NCBI RefSeq assembly: GCF_029201545.1
Contig: NZ_CP104007.1
Coordinates: 1,708,501 to 1,772,500 of the forward strand
Source of the DNA: Devosia sp. FJ2-5-3
Lineage (GTDB): Bacteria; Pseudomonadota; Alphaproteobacteria; Rhizobiales; Devosiaceae
Length of the DNA: 64,000 bases
Direction: 5' to 3'
In this document: one piece after another, positions 20,285 through 29,440 of the stretch
How positions within the stretch are numbered: the stretch's first letter is position 1
Layout of the letters: the number at the start of each line of letters is the position of its first letter
Position numbers and translations under genes: made by a program
Notes under the pieces: generated by a model
What the model was told of the DNA's origin: nothing
Database searches by the model: none
Seen by the model: the letters and a program-made list of their open reading frames with translations, nothing else

Positions 20285-21496
20285 TTACGCCATGGCCTTC
20301 TGCAGGTTCTGGTCGATGGCGTCGAGGAAGCCCAGGGTCGACAGCCACGGCTGATCCGGGCCGACGAGCAGGCTGAGGTCCTTGGTCATCTTGCCTTCTT
20401 CGATGGTGTCGACAACGACCTTCTCGAGGGTCAGCGCGAACTTTGCGAGCTCGGCATTGTCATCGAGCTTGGCGCGGTGCGCGAGGCCACGGGTCCAGGC
20501 GAAGATCGACGCGGTCGAGTTCGTCGAGGTTTCCTTGCCCTGCTGGTGCTGGCGGTAGTGACGGGTCACGGTGCCGTGGGCAGCTTCAGCTTCAACGATC
20601 TTGCCATCTGGCGTGGCCAGGACCGAAGTCATCAGGCCGAGCGAGCCAAAGCCCTGCGCCACGATGTCGGACTGCACGTCGCCATCATAGTTCTTGCAAG
20701 CCCAGACATAACCGCCGGACCATTTGAGGGCCGAAGCGACCATGTCGTCGATCAGGCGATGCTCGTACCAGATCTTGGCTTCTTCGAACTTCTGCTTGAA
20801 TTCGGCTTCGTAGATCTCCTGGAAGATATCCTTGAAGCGACCGTCATAGGCCTTGAGGATGGTGTTCTTGGTGGAGAGGTACACCGGCACGCCGCGGGCA
20901 AGGCCGTAGTTGAAGCTCGAATAGGCGAAGTCGCGGATCGAGTCGTCGAGGTTGTACATGGCCATGGCCACGCCAGCGCCGGGGGCCTGGAACACTTCGT
21001 GCTCGATGACGGTGCCGTCTTCGCCCGCGAACTTGATCGTCAGCGTGCCCTTGCCGGGGAAGGTGAAGTCGGTCGCGCGGTACTGGTCGCCGAAGGCGTG
21101 ACGGCCGACGATGATCGGCTGGGTCCAGCCGGGAACGAGGCGCGGCACGTTCTTGCAGATGATGGGTTCGCGGAAGATCACGCCGCCCAGGATGTTGCGG
21201 ATGGTGCCGTTGGGCGACTTCCACATCTTCTTGAGGCCGAATTCTTCGACGCGCTGCTCATCGGGGGTGATGGTGGCGCATTTGATGCCGACGCCGTGCT
21301 TCTTGATGGCGTTGGCGGCGTCGATGGTCACCTGGTCGTTGGTGGCATCGCGGTTTTCGACGCTGAGATCGTAATATTCGATGTCGAGGTCGAGATAGGG
21401 ATGGATGAGCTTGTCCTTGATTGCCTGCCAGATGATGCGGGTCATCTCGTCGCCGTCGAGGTCGACCACCGGGTTGGCGACTTTGATTTTGCTCAT
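20285..21496 (-). CDS. icd: NADP-dependent isocitrate dehydrogenase
   Basis: TCA cycle enzyme that converts isocitrate to 2-oxoglutarate with NADPH. The 403-residue product is the short, eukaryote-like type II IDH seen in rhizobia: substrate loop SPNGTIRN (Ser94-Asn101), [28 protein letters not shown], and the NADP-binding region [26 protein letters not shown]. The ATG at 21496 is preceded by GGGAGC. A strong terminator follows, so it is expressed alone. Confidence 0.96.
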   Translation of the reverse strand: MSKIKVANPVVDLDGDEMTRIIWQAIKDKLIHPYLDLDIEYYDLSVENRDATNDQVTIDAANAIKKHGVGIKCATITPDEQRVEEFGLKKMWKSPNGTIRNILGGVIFREPIICKNVPRLVPGWTQPIIVGRHAFGDQYRATDFTFPGKGTLTIKFAGEDGTVIEHEVFQAPGAGVAMAMYNLDDSIRDFAYSSFNYGLARGVPVYLSTKNTILKAYDGRFKDIFQEIYEAEFKQKFEEAKIWYEHRLIDDMVASALKWSGGYVWACKNYDGDVQSDIVAQGFGSLGLMTSVLATPDGKIVEAEAAHGTVTRHYRQHQQGKETSTNSTASIFAWTRGLAHRAKLDDNAELAKFALTLEKVVVDTIEEGKMTKDLSLLVGPDQPWLSTLGFLDAIDQNLQKAMA

Positions 21497-21612
21497 GGAA
21501 CAGCTCCCTAGATTGCTTGTGTCGGCCCCTCGGCCAGCGTCGGATGCCCCTATAGCATCGCCAGCGAAAAGCGCAAACGCGCGCACGGCATGGGGGCTTG
21601 CCCAGTCAGTGC

Positions 21613-21945
21613 CTATTGGGGCGGCAGGGTATCGACAAAGCGGCGCGCCCGCTCGATCCAGGCCGCCAGCCCGTCATCGTCCTCGACGAGATCGCCGGTG
21701 ACGATAGCAAAGCCGGCCATGGTCTTGTCACCCATGGTCATGGGGGCCGCGCCGCGCTCGAGCGCCTCGGCCATGCCGTCCTTGCCGACCCGCACCATCA
21801 GCGTTCCGTCCTTGAGCGGGCAGACCAGCATATTGCCGTTGAGCATGAAGGCGATGCCTCCAAACATTCTCTTCTCGCGCACCAAGGCATGGGGCGGCAG
21901 CAACGCCCTGACGCGGTCGGCCAGTTCTTCGCGAGCAAGGCTCAT
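21613..21945 (-). CDS. TfoX/Sxy N-terminal domain protein
   Basis: The product is 110 residues from the ATG at 21945 ([16 protein letters not shown]) and contains the TfoX N-terminal fold with the signature [19 protein letters not shown] (about residues 22-40). In gammaproteobacteria TfoX/Sxy proteins affect competence, but stand-alone N-terminal domains like this one have no proven role. Its ATG overlaps the stop of the upstream GFA gene (ATGA), so the two are translationally coupled. Confidence 0.85.
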   Translation of the reverse strand: MSLAREELADRVRALLPPHALVREKRMFGGIAFMLNGNMLVCPLKDGTLMVRVGKDGMAEALERGAAPMTMGDKTMAGFAIVTGDLVEDDDGLAAWIERARRFVDTLPPQ

Positions 21946-22385
21946 GACCTGTCCACTCCCCGATAGGTGTCGTGGCGCGGCAGATGGTCGGCGATCAGAT
22001 CCCAGGCCAGATGGCTGCGTGCAAAAATCAGCTGGTTGGGCTCGAACCAGTCGTTCTGGCCTGCGAAAAGGCCGGCAGGCAGGATGCGCATCCCCGGCGC
22101 ACGCGAACTGAAGGCGCAGATCGTCGTGCCGCATTCAGGGCAGAAATGACGCGTGAAACTGGCGCCGGAGGCCGCGGTGCGCGAGATGGTCTTGGTCGCC
22201 CCGGCAATGCCGACGCTGTCGGCTGCGACAAGCACGACCGAGGAATGGCCGCTGCCGCTCACCTTCTGGCAATTCACGCAAGCGCATTGAAACATGGAAA
22301 GAATCCGTCCCTTCACCGACAGGGTGATGGCGCCGCAATCGCAACTGGCGGACAAGTCGAGTTCTGGATAATGCTGGCCTGACAT
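21942..22385 (-). CDS. GFA-family (CENP-V/GFA domain) zinc protein
   Basis: The product is 147 residues from the ATG at 22385. It shows the full set of GFA zinc cysteines: Cys15 and Cys17 (SCDCG), Cys34, Cys36 and Cys39 (CACVNC), Cys82 and Cys85 (CPECG), plus Cys90. The family includes glutathione-dependent formaldehyde-activating enzyme, but most members have unknown substrates. The gene overlaps the TfoX-like gene downstream by 4 bp and is divergent from a GNAT gene 85 bp away, so a shared control region is likely. Confidence 0.85.
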   Translation of the reverse strand: MSGQHYPELDLSASCDCGAITLSVKGRILSMFQCACVNCQKVSGSGHSSVVLVAADSVGIAGATKTISRTAASGASFTRHFCPECGTTICAFSSRAPGMRILPAGLFAGQNDWFEPNQLIFARSHLAWDLIADHLPRHDTYRGVDRS

Positions 22386-22470
22386 TGGAGCAGGCTGGCA
22401 CGGGGTGCACAGTCGCGCAAGCGGCTTGCCATGCACATGCGGCCCGGAGATTATGAGGCGGGGGAGTGCG

Positions 22471-23037
22471 ATGGCGCCAAGACCGCAATATCCGATAGAG
22501 ACCGAACGACTGAGGCTGCGGCCGTTTACCCGCGGCGATGTCGATGACGTCTTCTCCTATCGCAGTCTCGAGGAGGTCGCGCGGTACTTGTTCGACCCGC
22601 CACTGAGCCGGGAAGAATGCGCCCTTGCGGTGCAGCAGCGCACAACCCAGACCGGCGTCGAAGACGATGGCGACCGGGTCATTCTCGCCGTCGAAAGCCG
22701 CGATGGCGGCCCTGTCATTGGCGAGGTGTCGCTGATCCTGCGCTCGAGAGATGCCCGCCAGGGGGAACTGGGATGGATTTTTCACCCCCAATCCCAGGGT
22801 CGGGGATTAGCCTTTGAGGCCGCCCAGGCAATGCTGTCCCTGGCATTCGGCGTCGTCGAACTGCACCGGGTGTTTGCGCGCTGCGACGCCCTTAACGAGC
22901 CTTCATGGCGCCTGATGGAGCGTCTGGGCATGCGGCGTGAAGCGCATTTTCGTGAACACGGCCTGTTCAAAGGGCGCTGGGACGAAGAATTCATCTATGC
23001 TATCCTCGCTCGCGAATGGGCGAAGCAGGTTCTCTAG
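22471..23037 (+). CDS. GNAT N-acetyltransferase, RimJ/RimL type
   Basis: The product is 188 residues from the ATG at 22471, which has a strong GGGGGAG site; upstream ATG codons lack one. The start of the domain (IETERLRLRPFTRGDVDDVF) and the acetyl-CoA loop region (HPQSQGRGLAFEAAQAMLSLAF) followed by ARCDALNEPSWRLMERLGMR are typical of the RimJ/RimL-like GNATs that acetylate ribosomal proteins, antibiotics or small amines. Target unknown. The next gene encodes a paralogue with the same layout. Confidence 0.87.
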   Translation: MAPRPQYPIETERLRLRPFTRGDVDDVFSYRSLEEVARYLFDPPLSREECALAVQQRTTQTGVEDDGDRVILAVESRDGGPVIGEVSLILRSRDARQGELGWIFHPQSQGRGLAFEAAQAMLSLAFGVVELHRVFARCDALNEPSWRLMERLGMRREAHFREHGLFKGRWDEEFIYAILAREWAKQVL

Positions 23038-23220
23038 TTTCCCCTTCGGTGCATTTCATGAGTGTTGTTGGTGGCCCCGCGGCGATGCAGATCGTCCGGT
23101 TGCGCTGCTATAAGCCCTGAAGTTCGTCGTTCAAATCTGTCAATGATCACAGGAACTTCGGGCAACCAGCCGCGTTATTGGCGTAAGCGTCTTTGGCTTT
23201 GCGGAGGGACCGTAGCGATC

Positions 23221-23817
23221 ATGTCGAGCTTTAGCCTGAATACGAAAACCGATCGTCTGTTGCTCAGACCATTTCAGCGCTCTGATGTTGCCGCTGTCGC
23301 GCGCTATCATACGCTGCCCAGCGTACAGCGCTATGTCGTGCGGCCAACGCGTTATCCCGAGGAAGTCGCCGGCGCCGTCGATATCATGTGTGGCCATACG
23401 GCGTTGCAGCGCCCGGGCGACACGATCAGCGCGGCGATTGTGCGCCAGGTCGAGCAGGACCTCATCGGTCAGGTGAGCCTGCATTGGTCCGACGCCACGG
23501 CAAGCCAGGGCGAAGTTCGGTTCGTCATCGACCCTGCCCGCGCGGGAAATGGTTATCTCTCCGAAGCGCTTTCGGCTCTCTTCGATGTCGCCTTCGGGCA
23601 TTTCCGCATCCATCGCCTTTTCGTGAAATGCGAAGGCCGCAATCATCACACCGTCAAGCTGATGCAAAAGCTCGGCATGCGGCTCGAGGCGCATTATCGC
23701 GAGCACGCCCTCTTCCAGGGCGAATGGGACGAAGAGCTGCATTTCGCCATTCTTGATCGCGAATGGCAGGCCTCGTCCAAGGTCCGCCCGCTGCCGCTAC
23801 GGGGCCGCGTCGCCTGA
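23221..23817 (+). CDS. GNAT N-acetyltransferase, paralogue of upstream gene
   Basis: The product is 198 residues from the ATG at 23221. It follows the same plan as its neighbour: KTDRLLLRPFQRSDVAAV at the start, an acetyl-CoA segment (DPARAGNGYLSEALSALFDVAF), then CEGRNHHTVKLMQKLGMRLEAHYREHALFQGEWDEELHF. The C-terminal region is strikingly close to the first protein (HFREHGLFKGRWDEEF). The pair probably arose by tandem duplication. The 183-bp gap between them has no obvious gene. GGAGGG lies 12 bases before the ATG, rather far. Confidence 0.83.
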   Translation: MSSFSLNTKTDRLLLRPFQRSDVAAVARYHTLPSVQRYVVRPTRYPEEVAGAVDIMCGHTALQRPGDTISAAIVRQVEQDLIGQVSLHWSDATASQGEVRFVIDPARAGNGYLSEALSALFDVAFGHFRIHRLFVKCEGRNHHTVKLMQKLGMRLEAHYREHALFQGEWDEELHFAILDREWQASSKVRPLPLRGRVA

Positions 23818-23875
23818 ATTGCCCCGCGCGGGCAATTAGGTTATGCCGCCCTCCAGATTTACTGGATGGCGGCAA

Positions 23876-24688
23876 ATGGCAGGCACAGATACCTCCCTTC
23901 CCATAACGCTGGCCCCCGGGCCGGCCATTATCTTGTGCGAACCGCAATTGGGCGAGAATATCGGCTCGGCGGCGCGCGCCATGGCCAATTTCGGACTGTG
24001 GGATTTGCGGCTTGTGCGCCCGCGCGATGGCTGGCCCAATGAAAAGGCGGTGGCCGCCGCATCGCGCGCCGACCATGTGCTGGAGCGCGTTCGCGTGTTC
24101 GAGACGCTCGAAGACGCCATTTCCGATCTGACCCTGATCTATGCCACCACTGCGCGGTCGCGCGACATGCAGAAGGAAGTGCTGGGGCCGGAAGAAGCTT
24201 CGGCCAATATGGCAAGCCATGTCCATGCGGGCAGGGGCGTGGGCCTGCTCTTCGGACGCGAGCGCTGGGGCCTGCTCAATGACGAAGTGGCCATGGCAGA
24301 CGCCATTGTCACCCTGCCGGTCGAGCCTGCCTTTGCGTCGCTGAATATCGCCCAGGCGGTGTTGCTGATGGCCTATGAATGGCGTCGCCAGAGCGAAACG
24401 GGCAAGGCGCTGCCCTTTTCGGACGGTCTCGATGAAACGGCACCCCGCCAGGACCTGATTGGCCTGTTCGAACATCTCGAAGGCGTGCTCGACCAGTCCG
24501 GTTTTTTCACCACGCCCGACAAGCGTCCGAGTATGGTCAATAACCTCCGCACGGCGCTCACCCGGGGTCGGTTCACCGCTCAGGAGATCCGCACCCTGCG
24601 CGGCGTCATCTCCTCGATCGATCGTCGCCACGAGCGGCCCAATCCCAATCGGCAGAAGCCGCAAAAGCCGGATCAGCCCAAAGACTAG
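23876..24688 (+). CDS. trmJ: tRNA/rRNA 2'-O-methyltransferase, TrmJ-like SPOUT enzyme
   Basis: Predicted to methylate the ribose of a nucleotide in tRNA (position 32 in TrmJ). The product is 270 residues with SPOUT-class motifs: CEPQLGENIGSAARAMANFG (residues 21-40), LLFGRERWGLLNDE, and the knot motif LPVEPAFASLNIAQAVLLM. The C-terminal part is helical and ends in a basic, Pro-rich tail. The ATG at 23876 gives a start close to the domain; the ATG at 23843 is possible. Ribosome sites are weak for both. The family is firm; the exact target position is inferred. Confidence 0.85.
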   Translation: MAGTDTSLPITLAPGPAIILCEPQLGENIGSAARAMANFGLWDLRLVRPRDGWPNEKAVAAASRADHVLERVRVFETLEDAISDLTLIYATTARSRDMQKEVLGPEEASANMASHVHAGRGVGLLFGRERWGLLNDEVAMADAIVTLPVEPAFASLNIAQAVLLMAYEWRRQSETGKALPFSDGLDETAPRQDLIGLFEHLEGVLDQSGFFTTPDKRPSMVNNLRTALTRGRFTAQEIRTLRGVISSIDRRHERPNPNRQKPQKPDQPKD

Positions 24689-24760
24689 TCGGCTTGCGTA
24701 CGGTTTGAGCCGTTTCCGCCTTTGACGGCGGGGCGATGGCGTGGCAATCGAGTGGGCATC

Positions 24761-25993
24761 ATGCATGCTCCCACCGAAAAACACCGCATCGCCCTGACCT
24801 ATAGGGGCTTCCGTTTCTTCTGGCTCACGACGCTCCTGGTCAGCTTTGCTGTCCAGATCATGTCCGTCTCGGTGGCGTGGCAGATCTACGATGTCACCGG
24901 CAATGTGTTCCTGCTTGGGCTGGTGGGGCTCAGCCTCTTCCTGCCGGCCCTGCTGCTGATCCTTGTCACCGGGCTCACCGCCGACCGCTTCAACCGGCGC
25001 GGCATCATGGCCATATGCCTCACGGTCGAACTGGTCTGCGCCCTCGGTTTCCTCGTCTTCGTCAATGCGCAGGAGCACGAGGTCTGGCCGATCTTCGGCA
25101 TATTGGTGCTGTTGGGCACGGCCCGTGCCTTCTGGAGCCCGGCCGCGCAATCGCTGGCCCCCAATCTCGTGCCGCCCGAGGCGCTGTCCAACGCCATTAC
25201 CACCAATGCCACGGCATGGCAGATGGCCGCCATTCTGGGGCCCGCGGCCGGGGGCCTGCTCTATGGCATATCGCCGAGCGTTGCCTTCGGCACGGCTGCC
25301 GTGCTGCTGGCATGCGCCGTGGTCAGCGTGTTGATGATCCCCAAGCCGGCGCAGGTCCGCGACAGCCAGGCCAAGAGCCTCGAAAGCATTTTCGGCGGCT
25401 TCCGCTATATCCGCTCCAACAAGGTGGTGCTCGGCGCCATCTCGCTCGACATGTTCGCCGTCCTGATGGGCGGGGCGGTGGCGCTGTTGCCCGTCTACAC
25501 CAAGGATATCCTCCACGCCGGCCCGCAGGAGCTGGGCCTGTTGCGCGCTGCCCCCGGCATCGGCGCCATCGCCATGGCGCTGTTCCTCACGCGCTTCCCG
25601 ATCCGCGACCACGCCGGCAAGCTCTTGTTCCTCTTCGTGGGTCTCTTCGGCGCCTTCACGGCGATCTTCGGTCTCTCGACCACCGTCTGGATTTCTATTC
25701 CGGCGTTGGCGCTGGTCGGCGCGTCCGACATGGTCAGCGTCACCATCCGCGAAACCATCATGCAGCTCTGGACGCCCGAGGAGGTCCGCGGCCGCGTCAA
25801 TGCCGTCAATTCGGTGTTTATCGGGGCTTCCAACGAGTTGGGCGAGTTCCGGGCGGGCACGGTGGCCCATTTCATCGGGCCGGTGCCGGCGGTGGTGCTG
25901 GGCGGCTTTGGCGCCATTGCGGTGGCGATCATCTGGAGCCGAATCTTCCCGCAGCTGCGCGACCAGCGCACGCTCGACAAGAAAATGGCCTGA
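24761..25993 (+). CDS. MFS exporter, EntS-like
   Basis: The product is 410 residues with about twelve membrane helices, in the branch of the major facilitator superfamily that includes the enterobactin exporter EntS. Seen motifs include TYRGFRFFWLTTLLVSF at the start, ADRFNRRGIM in the loop 2-3 position and LWTPEEVRGRVNAVNSVF in the C-terminal half. No siderophore genes are nearby, so the substrate is unknown. I chose the ATG at 24761; the GTG/ATG options upstream add a basic stretch. It follows the trmJ-like gene after 72 bp on the same strand. Confidence 0.82.
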   Translation: MHAPTEKHRIALTYRGFRFFWLTTLLVSFAVQIMSVSVAWQIYDVTGNVFLLGLVGLSLFLPALLLILVTGLTADRFNRRGIMAICLTVELVCALGFLVFVNAQEHEVWPIFGILVLLGTARAFWSPAAQSLAPNLVPPEALSNAITTNATAWQMAAILGPAAGGLLYGISPSVAFGTAAVLLACAVVSVLMIPKPAQVRDSQAKSLESIFGGFRYIRSNKVVLGAISLDMFAVLMGGAVALLPVYTKDILHAGPQELGLLRAAPGIGAIAMALFLTRFPIRDHAGKLLFLFVGLFGAFTAIFGLSTTVWISIPALALVGASDMVSVTIRETIMQLWTPEEVRGRVNAVNSVFIGASNELGEFRAGTVAHFIGPVPAVVLGGFGAIAVAIIWSRIFPQLRDQRTLDKKMA

Positions 25994-26031
25994 GCGGCAA
26001 AAACTCCGGCTTTGCTGGCCCATTAACTGTA

Positions 26032-26055
26032 GTCGAGGCCGGTCCCGGCCTTGAC
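26032..26055 (+). terminator. Hairpin downstream of the MFS gene
   Basis: GTCGAGGCCGG and CCGGCCTTGAC form an 11-bp stem with one G-T pair, 38 bp past the stop. The tail is TCCCCCC, not a T run, so termination is uncertain. Confidence 0.45.
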
Positions 26056-26211
26056 TCCCCCCTTTCGCCCCTCTAAGACGCACCCACCTATTCCGGCCGT
26101 TTCGGCCCATAGGCGCACCCGGGATTCTCTTTTGGGAGTCTGTCGGTCCTTCGCAAGGAGGGCAGAGGAGGGCGCGATCCATTCGAACTCTAACTCAACG
26201 AAGGATACGCG
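26051..26211 (+). promoter_or_regulatory. rpsD promoter candidate and structured leader
   Basis: TTGACT at 26051, 17 bases, TAAGAC at 26074 is a possible promoter that overlaps the preceding hairpin. The leader of about 130 nt can fold CCTAT..GGCCG TTT CGGCC..ATAGG (about 26088-26114) and GATTCTC TTTT GGGAGTC. S4 represses its own operon by binding mRNA in other bacteria, so this leader may be regulatory. That is inference. Confidence 0.4.
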
Positions 26212-26829
26212 ATGTCGAAGCGTCATTCCGTAAAGTACAAAATTGACCGTCGCCTTGGCGAGAACATCTGGGGCCGTCCGAAGTCCCCGCTGAACGCACG
26301 TGCCTATGGCCCCGGCCAGCACGGTCAGCGCCGCAAGGGCAAGCTGTCGGACTACGGTCTGCAGCTGCGCGCCAAGCAGAAGCTCAAGGGCTATTACGGC
26401 TCGATCACCGAAAAGGGCTTCCGCAAGCTCTATGACGAAGCCAGCCGCCGCAAGGGCGACACCGGCGAGAACCTGATCGGTCTGCTCGAATCGCGTCTCG
26501 ACGCGATCGTGTACCGCGCGAAGTTCGTCGCCACCGTTTTCGCTGCCCGTCAGTTCGTGTCCCACGGCCACGTCCTCGTCAACGGCAAGCGCGTCAACAT
26601 TCCGTCCTACCAGGTCAAGGTCGGCGACAAGATCGAAGTGCGTGAGCGCTCCAAGCAGCTCACCGTCGTTCTGGAAGCCAACACCCTCGCAGAGCGTGAC
26701 GTTCCGGACTACATCGACGCCGACCACCACAAGCAGACCGCGACCTATGTCCGCGTTCCTGCCCTGTCGGACGTGCCGTACCCGGTCCAGATGGAACCGA
26801 ACCTGGTCGTCGAATTCTACTCGCGTTAA
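26212..26829 (+). CDS. rpsD: Ribosomal protein S4 (uS4)
   Basis: Primary 16S rRNA-binding protein of the 30S subunit. The product is 205 residues beginning [21 protein letters not shown], an alphaproteobacterial form that lacks the N-terminal zinc cysteines. The S4 RNA-binding domain lies at about residues 92-155 ([40 protein letters not shown]). Codon use is strongly biased, as in other ribosomal genes. Start follows GAAGGA. It is alone, with a structured leader and a strong terminator. Confidence 0.98.
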   Translation: MSKRHSVKYKIDRRLGENIWGRPKSPLNARAYGPGQHGQRRKGKLSDYGLQLRAKQKLKGYYGSITEKGFRKLYDEASRRKGDTGENLIGLLESRLDAIVYRAKFVATVFAARQFVSHGHVLVNGKRVNIPSYQVKVGDKIEVRERSKQLTVVLEANTLAERDVPDYIDADHHKQTATYVRVPALSDVPYPVQMEPNLVVEFYSR

Positions 26830-26855
26830 CAGCGACACGAATTTCAGAACTTGCG

Positions 26856-26887
26856 AAAGGGCCGCTCCTCGGAGCGGCCCTTTTGTT
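26856..26887 (+). terminator. Terminator of rpsD
   Basis: GGGCCGCTCC, two bases, GGAGCGGCCC, then TTTTGTTTTG, 30 bp after the stop. Confidence 0.95.
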
Positions 26888-26925
26888 TTGTTGTGTGGCG
26901 CCTCGCTCGGAGCACCCCCACCTAA

Positions 26926-27022
26926 CCTCCCCCTGAAACAGGGGGAGGGACTGACCGAGCCTGGCCCCGCCACCCGTGAGCCCCGATAGTTCTCCCCCCT
27001 ATCAGGGGAGGCCGGGTGGGGG
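26926..27022. repeat. Two G/C-block hairpins between rpsD and sbmA terminators
   Basis: CCTCCCCCTG AAA CAGGGGGAGG (26926-26948) is a perfect 10-bp stem. A second element CTCCCC..GGGGAG sits at about 26993-27015, followed by GCCGGGTGGGGG. They resemble the CTCCCC palindromes at 14888 and 55127 and lie in a gap with no gene. Confidence 0.6.
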
Positions 27023-27050
27023 TTATCCGGCCACTCGGGCACTCCATACA

Positions 27051-27077
27051 AAAAAGGCCGCCCCGAAGGGCGGCCTT
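27051..27077 (-). terminator. Terminator of sbmA/bacA-like gene
   Basis: On the minus strand AAGGCCGCCC, a four-base loop, GGGCGGCCTT, then a run of T; 21 bp after the stop. Confidence 0.93.
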
Positions 27078-27098
27078 GTCGCTCATTCCCTTACCGGC

Positions 27099-28400
27099 TC
27101 AAAACTGCGCCGGCTGTTGCGGAACCGCGTCGCTGGTCCGGGGAGCCGCGAGCTCTTCGAGGAAGATCGGGTCGTCATAGTCGTTCGCGGCGATCGCATT
27201 GGGCGGAATGTTCGCCTCGAACGCGCGCAGGCGTTTGAACACCGAGATCAGCGAGATAATCGTCGTCCAGGAGCTGGCGAGGAACTTGAACGAGTCCTCG
27301 ACCTGGCCGAAGGCGTTGCTGACCTGCTGGAACAGGCCCAGTGTCAGCGCCCCGGCGACGATGGACGGGCCCATGGCGATCAGGGGCACGAAGTTCGAGC
27401 CCTGCAGATAGGCGTATCGGGCGATGTTGAAGTAAAGATAGTGCCGGTAGAGCCGGAAGTAATTGTGCTGCATGTTGATGAACAGCTGCCGCACCGTGAC
27501 CGGCTCGGCCCGCTCGCCATGATCCTCGCCATAGACCAGTTCCTTACGGAACGCCGCTTCGACGCGCTGGTTGTCGAATTCGAGGCCCGGCAGTTTCCAC
27601 CCGACGGCGGCGAGGAGCACGGTCCCGAAGGCAGAGGAGACCAGCGCCACCCACACCAGACTGCCATTGACCGCCCCGAAGAACGGCAGTTCGGTGATGT
27701 TCGAGGATAGCTCCCAGAGCAGGGGCAGGAACACGATCAGCGTCATCACCGAGGCGACGAGCGAAACCGTCAGGCCTTCCACGATATTGGCGAGGCGCTG
27801 GGTGTCTTCCTGAATACGCTGGGAGGCGCCTTCGATGTGGCGCAGATGCTGCCAGTGGCTCTGGTAGAAAAAGGTCATCGCCCGGCGCCAGCGGAACAGA
27901 TAATGCGCGATGAAGAAGGCGTTGAGGACGAGGACGGTGATGTTGGGGATCAGCACATAGGCGACAGTCCAGATTTCGCCGAGGAACTGGTCGAGCGTCA
28001 CGCTGCCAGGCGTCGTCAGCGCCGACTGGATGAGATTGTAAAATTCGCCATACCAGTCATTGAGCCAGGCGCTGATCTGGACGTTGAAATAGACGACCTC
28101 GATGATCGTCACGCTGCCCACGACGCTCCACCAGTACCAGCGTCGGTTCCCGCCAATCCAGTACCAGGGAATGCAGAACAGATACCCCGACATCAGGACG
28201 TATTGGTAGAGCCAGACCTTGTCCGAAGAGAAAAACGGATCAGGATTGGCTTCGGTCGCCGGTATGCCGAGCCATGGGCCCAGGCTGAATGCCGACTGAA
28301 GATTGGTGCCTATCGTGTACCAGGCCACCATGACGACCGCGACCCAGCACAGGGCGGCGGTGAAGAACAGTCGCGGATTGGGAAAAAATGAGCGAAACAC
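27099..28400 (-). CDS. SbmA/BacA-family peptide transporter
   Basis: An inner-membrane, proton-driven importer of peptides. In rhizobia and Brucella BacA affects antimicrobial-peptide sensitivity and lipid A. The product is 433 residues from a GTG at 28400, whose sequence FRSFFPNPRLFF matches the N-terminus of SbmA; CTGGAG lies 8 bases upstream. There are about seven membrane helices, and the family stretches WYWWSVVGSVTIIEVVYFNVQISAWLNDWYGEFYNLIQ and HNYFRLYRHYLYFNIARY are clear. A longer frame begins 48 bp upstream but is not conserved in type. The gene is divergent from ttcA. Confidence 0.9.
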   Translation of the reverse strand: MFRSFFPNPRLFFTAALCWVAVVMVAWYTIGTNLQSAFSLGPWLGIPATEANPDPFFSSDKVWLYQYVLMSGYLFCIPWYWIGGNRRWYWWSVVGSVTIIEVVYFNVQISAWLNDWYGEFYNLIQSALTTPGSVTLDQFLGEIWTVAYVLIPNITVLVLNAFFIAHYLFRWRRAMTFFYQSHWQHLRHIEGASQRIQEDTQRLANIVEGLTVSLVASVMTLIVFLPLLWELSSNITELPFFGAVNGSLVWVALVSSAFGTVLLAAVGWKLPGLEFDNQRVEAAFRKELVYGEDHGERAEPVTVRQLFINMQHNYFRLYRHYLYFNIARYAYLQGSNFVPLIAMGPSIVAGALTLGLFQQVSNAFGQVEDSFKFLASSWTTIISLISVFKRLRAFEANIPPNAIAANDYDDPIFLEELAAPRTSDAVPQQPAQF

Positions 28401-28566
28401 CGAGAGACTCCAGGGTGCCAAGAAGATGGCGTCATCTAACTGTGACAATCAGGATTAAACAAGGACGCCAAGTGAAGCTTTGGTAAGGTTGGGAACTCGG
28501 GTTTGACTTTCCATCGCTGCCAAGGGGCGATATCAGCTAGGCACTAATTCCAAAGAGAGTTTCGCC

Positions 28567-29436
28567 ATGACCGCGGTGATGGAAGCCCACGCCACGCCGG
28601 AAGACGACGCCGAGAGCGGCGCGCATCCGATTTTCGCCAAGGCCCCGCGTTCGGTCGAATTCAACAAGCTGCGCAAGCGCCTCATTCGCAATGTCCGCGA
28701 GGCGCTCGAAAAATTCGCCATGGTCCGGCCGGGCGAGAAATGGCTGGTCGCGCTGTCGGGCGGCAAGGATTCCTATGGCCTCCTCGCCATCCTGCTCGAC
28801 CTTAAATGGCGTGGCCTGCTGCCGGTTGAGCTGCTCGCTTGCAATCTCGACCAGGGCCAGCCCAACTTTCCCAAACATATCCTGCCCCAATTCCTGACCG
28901 AACTCGGCATCGAGCATCGCATCGAATATAAAGACACCTATTCGATCGTCACGGACAAGCTGCCGGCTGGGGCCACCTATTGTTCGCTCTGCTCGCGCCT
29001 GCGCCGTGGCAATCTCTATCGTATCGCGCGCGAGGAAGGCTGCACGGCACTGGTCCTCGGCCACCATCGCGACGACAGTCTCGAAACCTTCTTCATGAAC
29101 CTTTTTCATGGCGGCAAGCTCGCCGCCATGCCGCCCAAGCTGGTCAATGACGAAGGCGATCTCGAAGTGCTGCGTCCGCTGATCTATTGCGCCGAGGAAG
29201 ATCTGCAGCGTTTTTCCGATGCCATGCAGTTTCCGATCATCCCCTGCGATCTCTGCGGTTCGCAGGATGGCTTGCAGCGTAACGTCACCAAAGCCATGCT
29301 GACCGATATGGAAAAGGCGATGCCGGGGCGCAAGGACGTCATGATCCGCGCCCTGGGCAATATCAACCCCAGCCATATGCTCGACCCGCGCCTGTTCGAT
29401 TTCGCAGGCCTCACCCTCAAGCCAAAGGACTCGTGA
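28567..29436 (+). CDS. ttcA: tRNA 2-thiocytidine(32) synthetase TtcA
   Basis: Adds sulfur to C32 of certain tRNAs using ATP and a [4Fe-4S] cluster. The product is 289 residues with the PP-loop SGGKDS (residues 64-69), the CxxC motif Cys139/Cys142 ([11 protein letters not shown]), HHRDD, and further cysteines at 227 and 230 that can supply the third cluster ligand. Length and motif order are normal. AAAGAGAG precedes the ATG. The IMPase-like gene follows after only 4 bp, so the two form an operon. Confidence 0.95.
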   Translation: MTAVMEAHATPEDDAESGAHPIFAKAPRSVEFNKLRKRLIRNVREALEKFAMVRPGEKWLVALSGGKDSYGLLAILLDLKWRGLLPVELLACNLDQGQPNFPKHILPQFLTELGIEHRIEYKDTYSIVTDKLPAGATYCSLCSRLRRGNLYRIAREEGCTALVLGHHRDDSLETFFMNLFHGGKLAAMPPKLVNDEGDLEVLRPLIYCAEEDLQRFSDAMQFPIIPCDLCGSQDGLQRNVTKAMLTDMEKAMPGRKDVMIRALGNINPSHMLDPRLFDFAGLTLKPKDS

Positions 29437-29440
29437 CCAT

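Noticed and set aside
23654..26182. 842-residue open frame antisense to trmJ and MFS genes
   Set aside because: It spans two well-supported opposite genes and is rich in Arg, Gly, Gln and His, as expected of an artefact.
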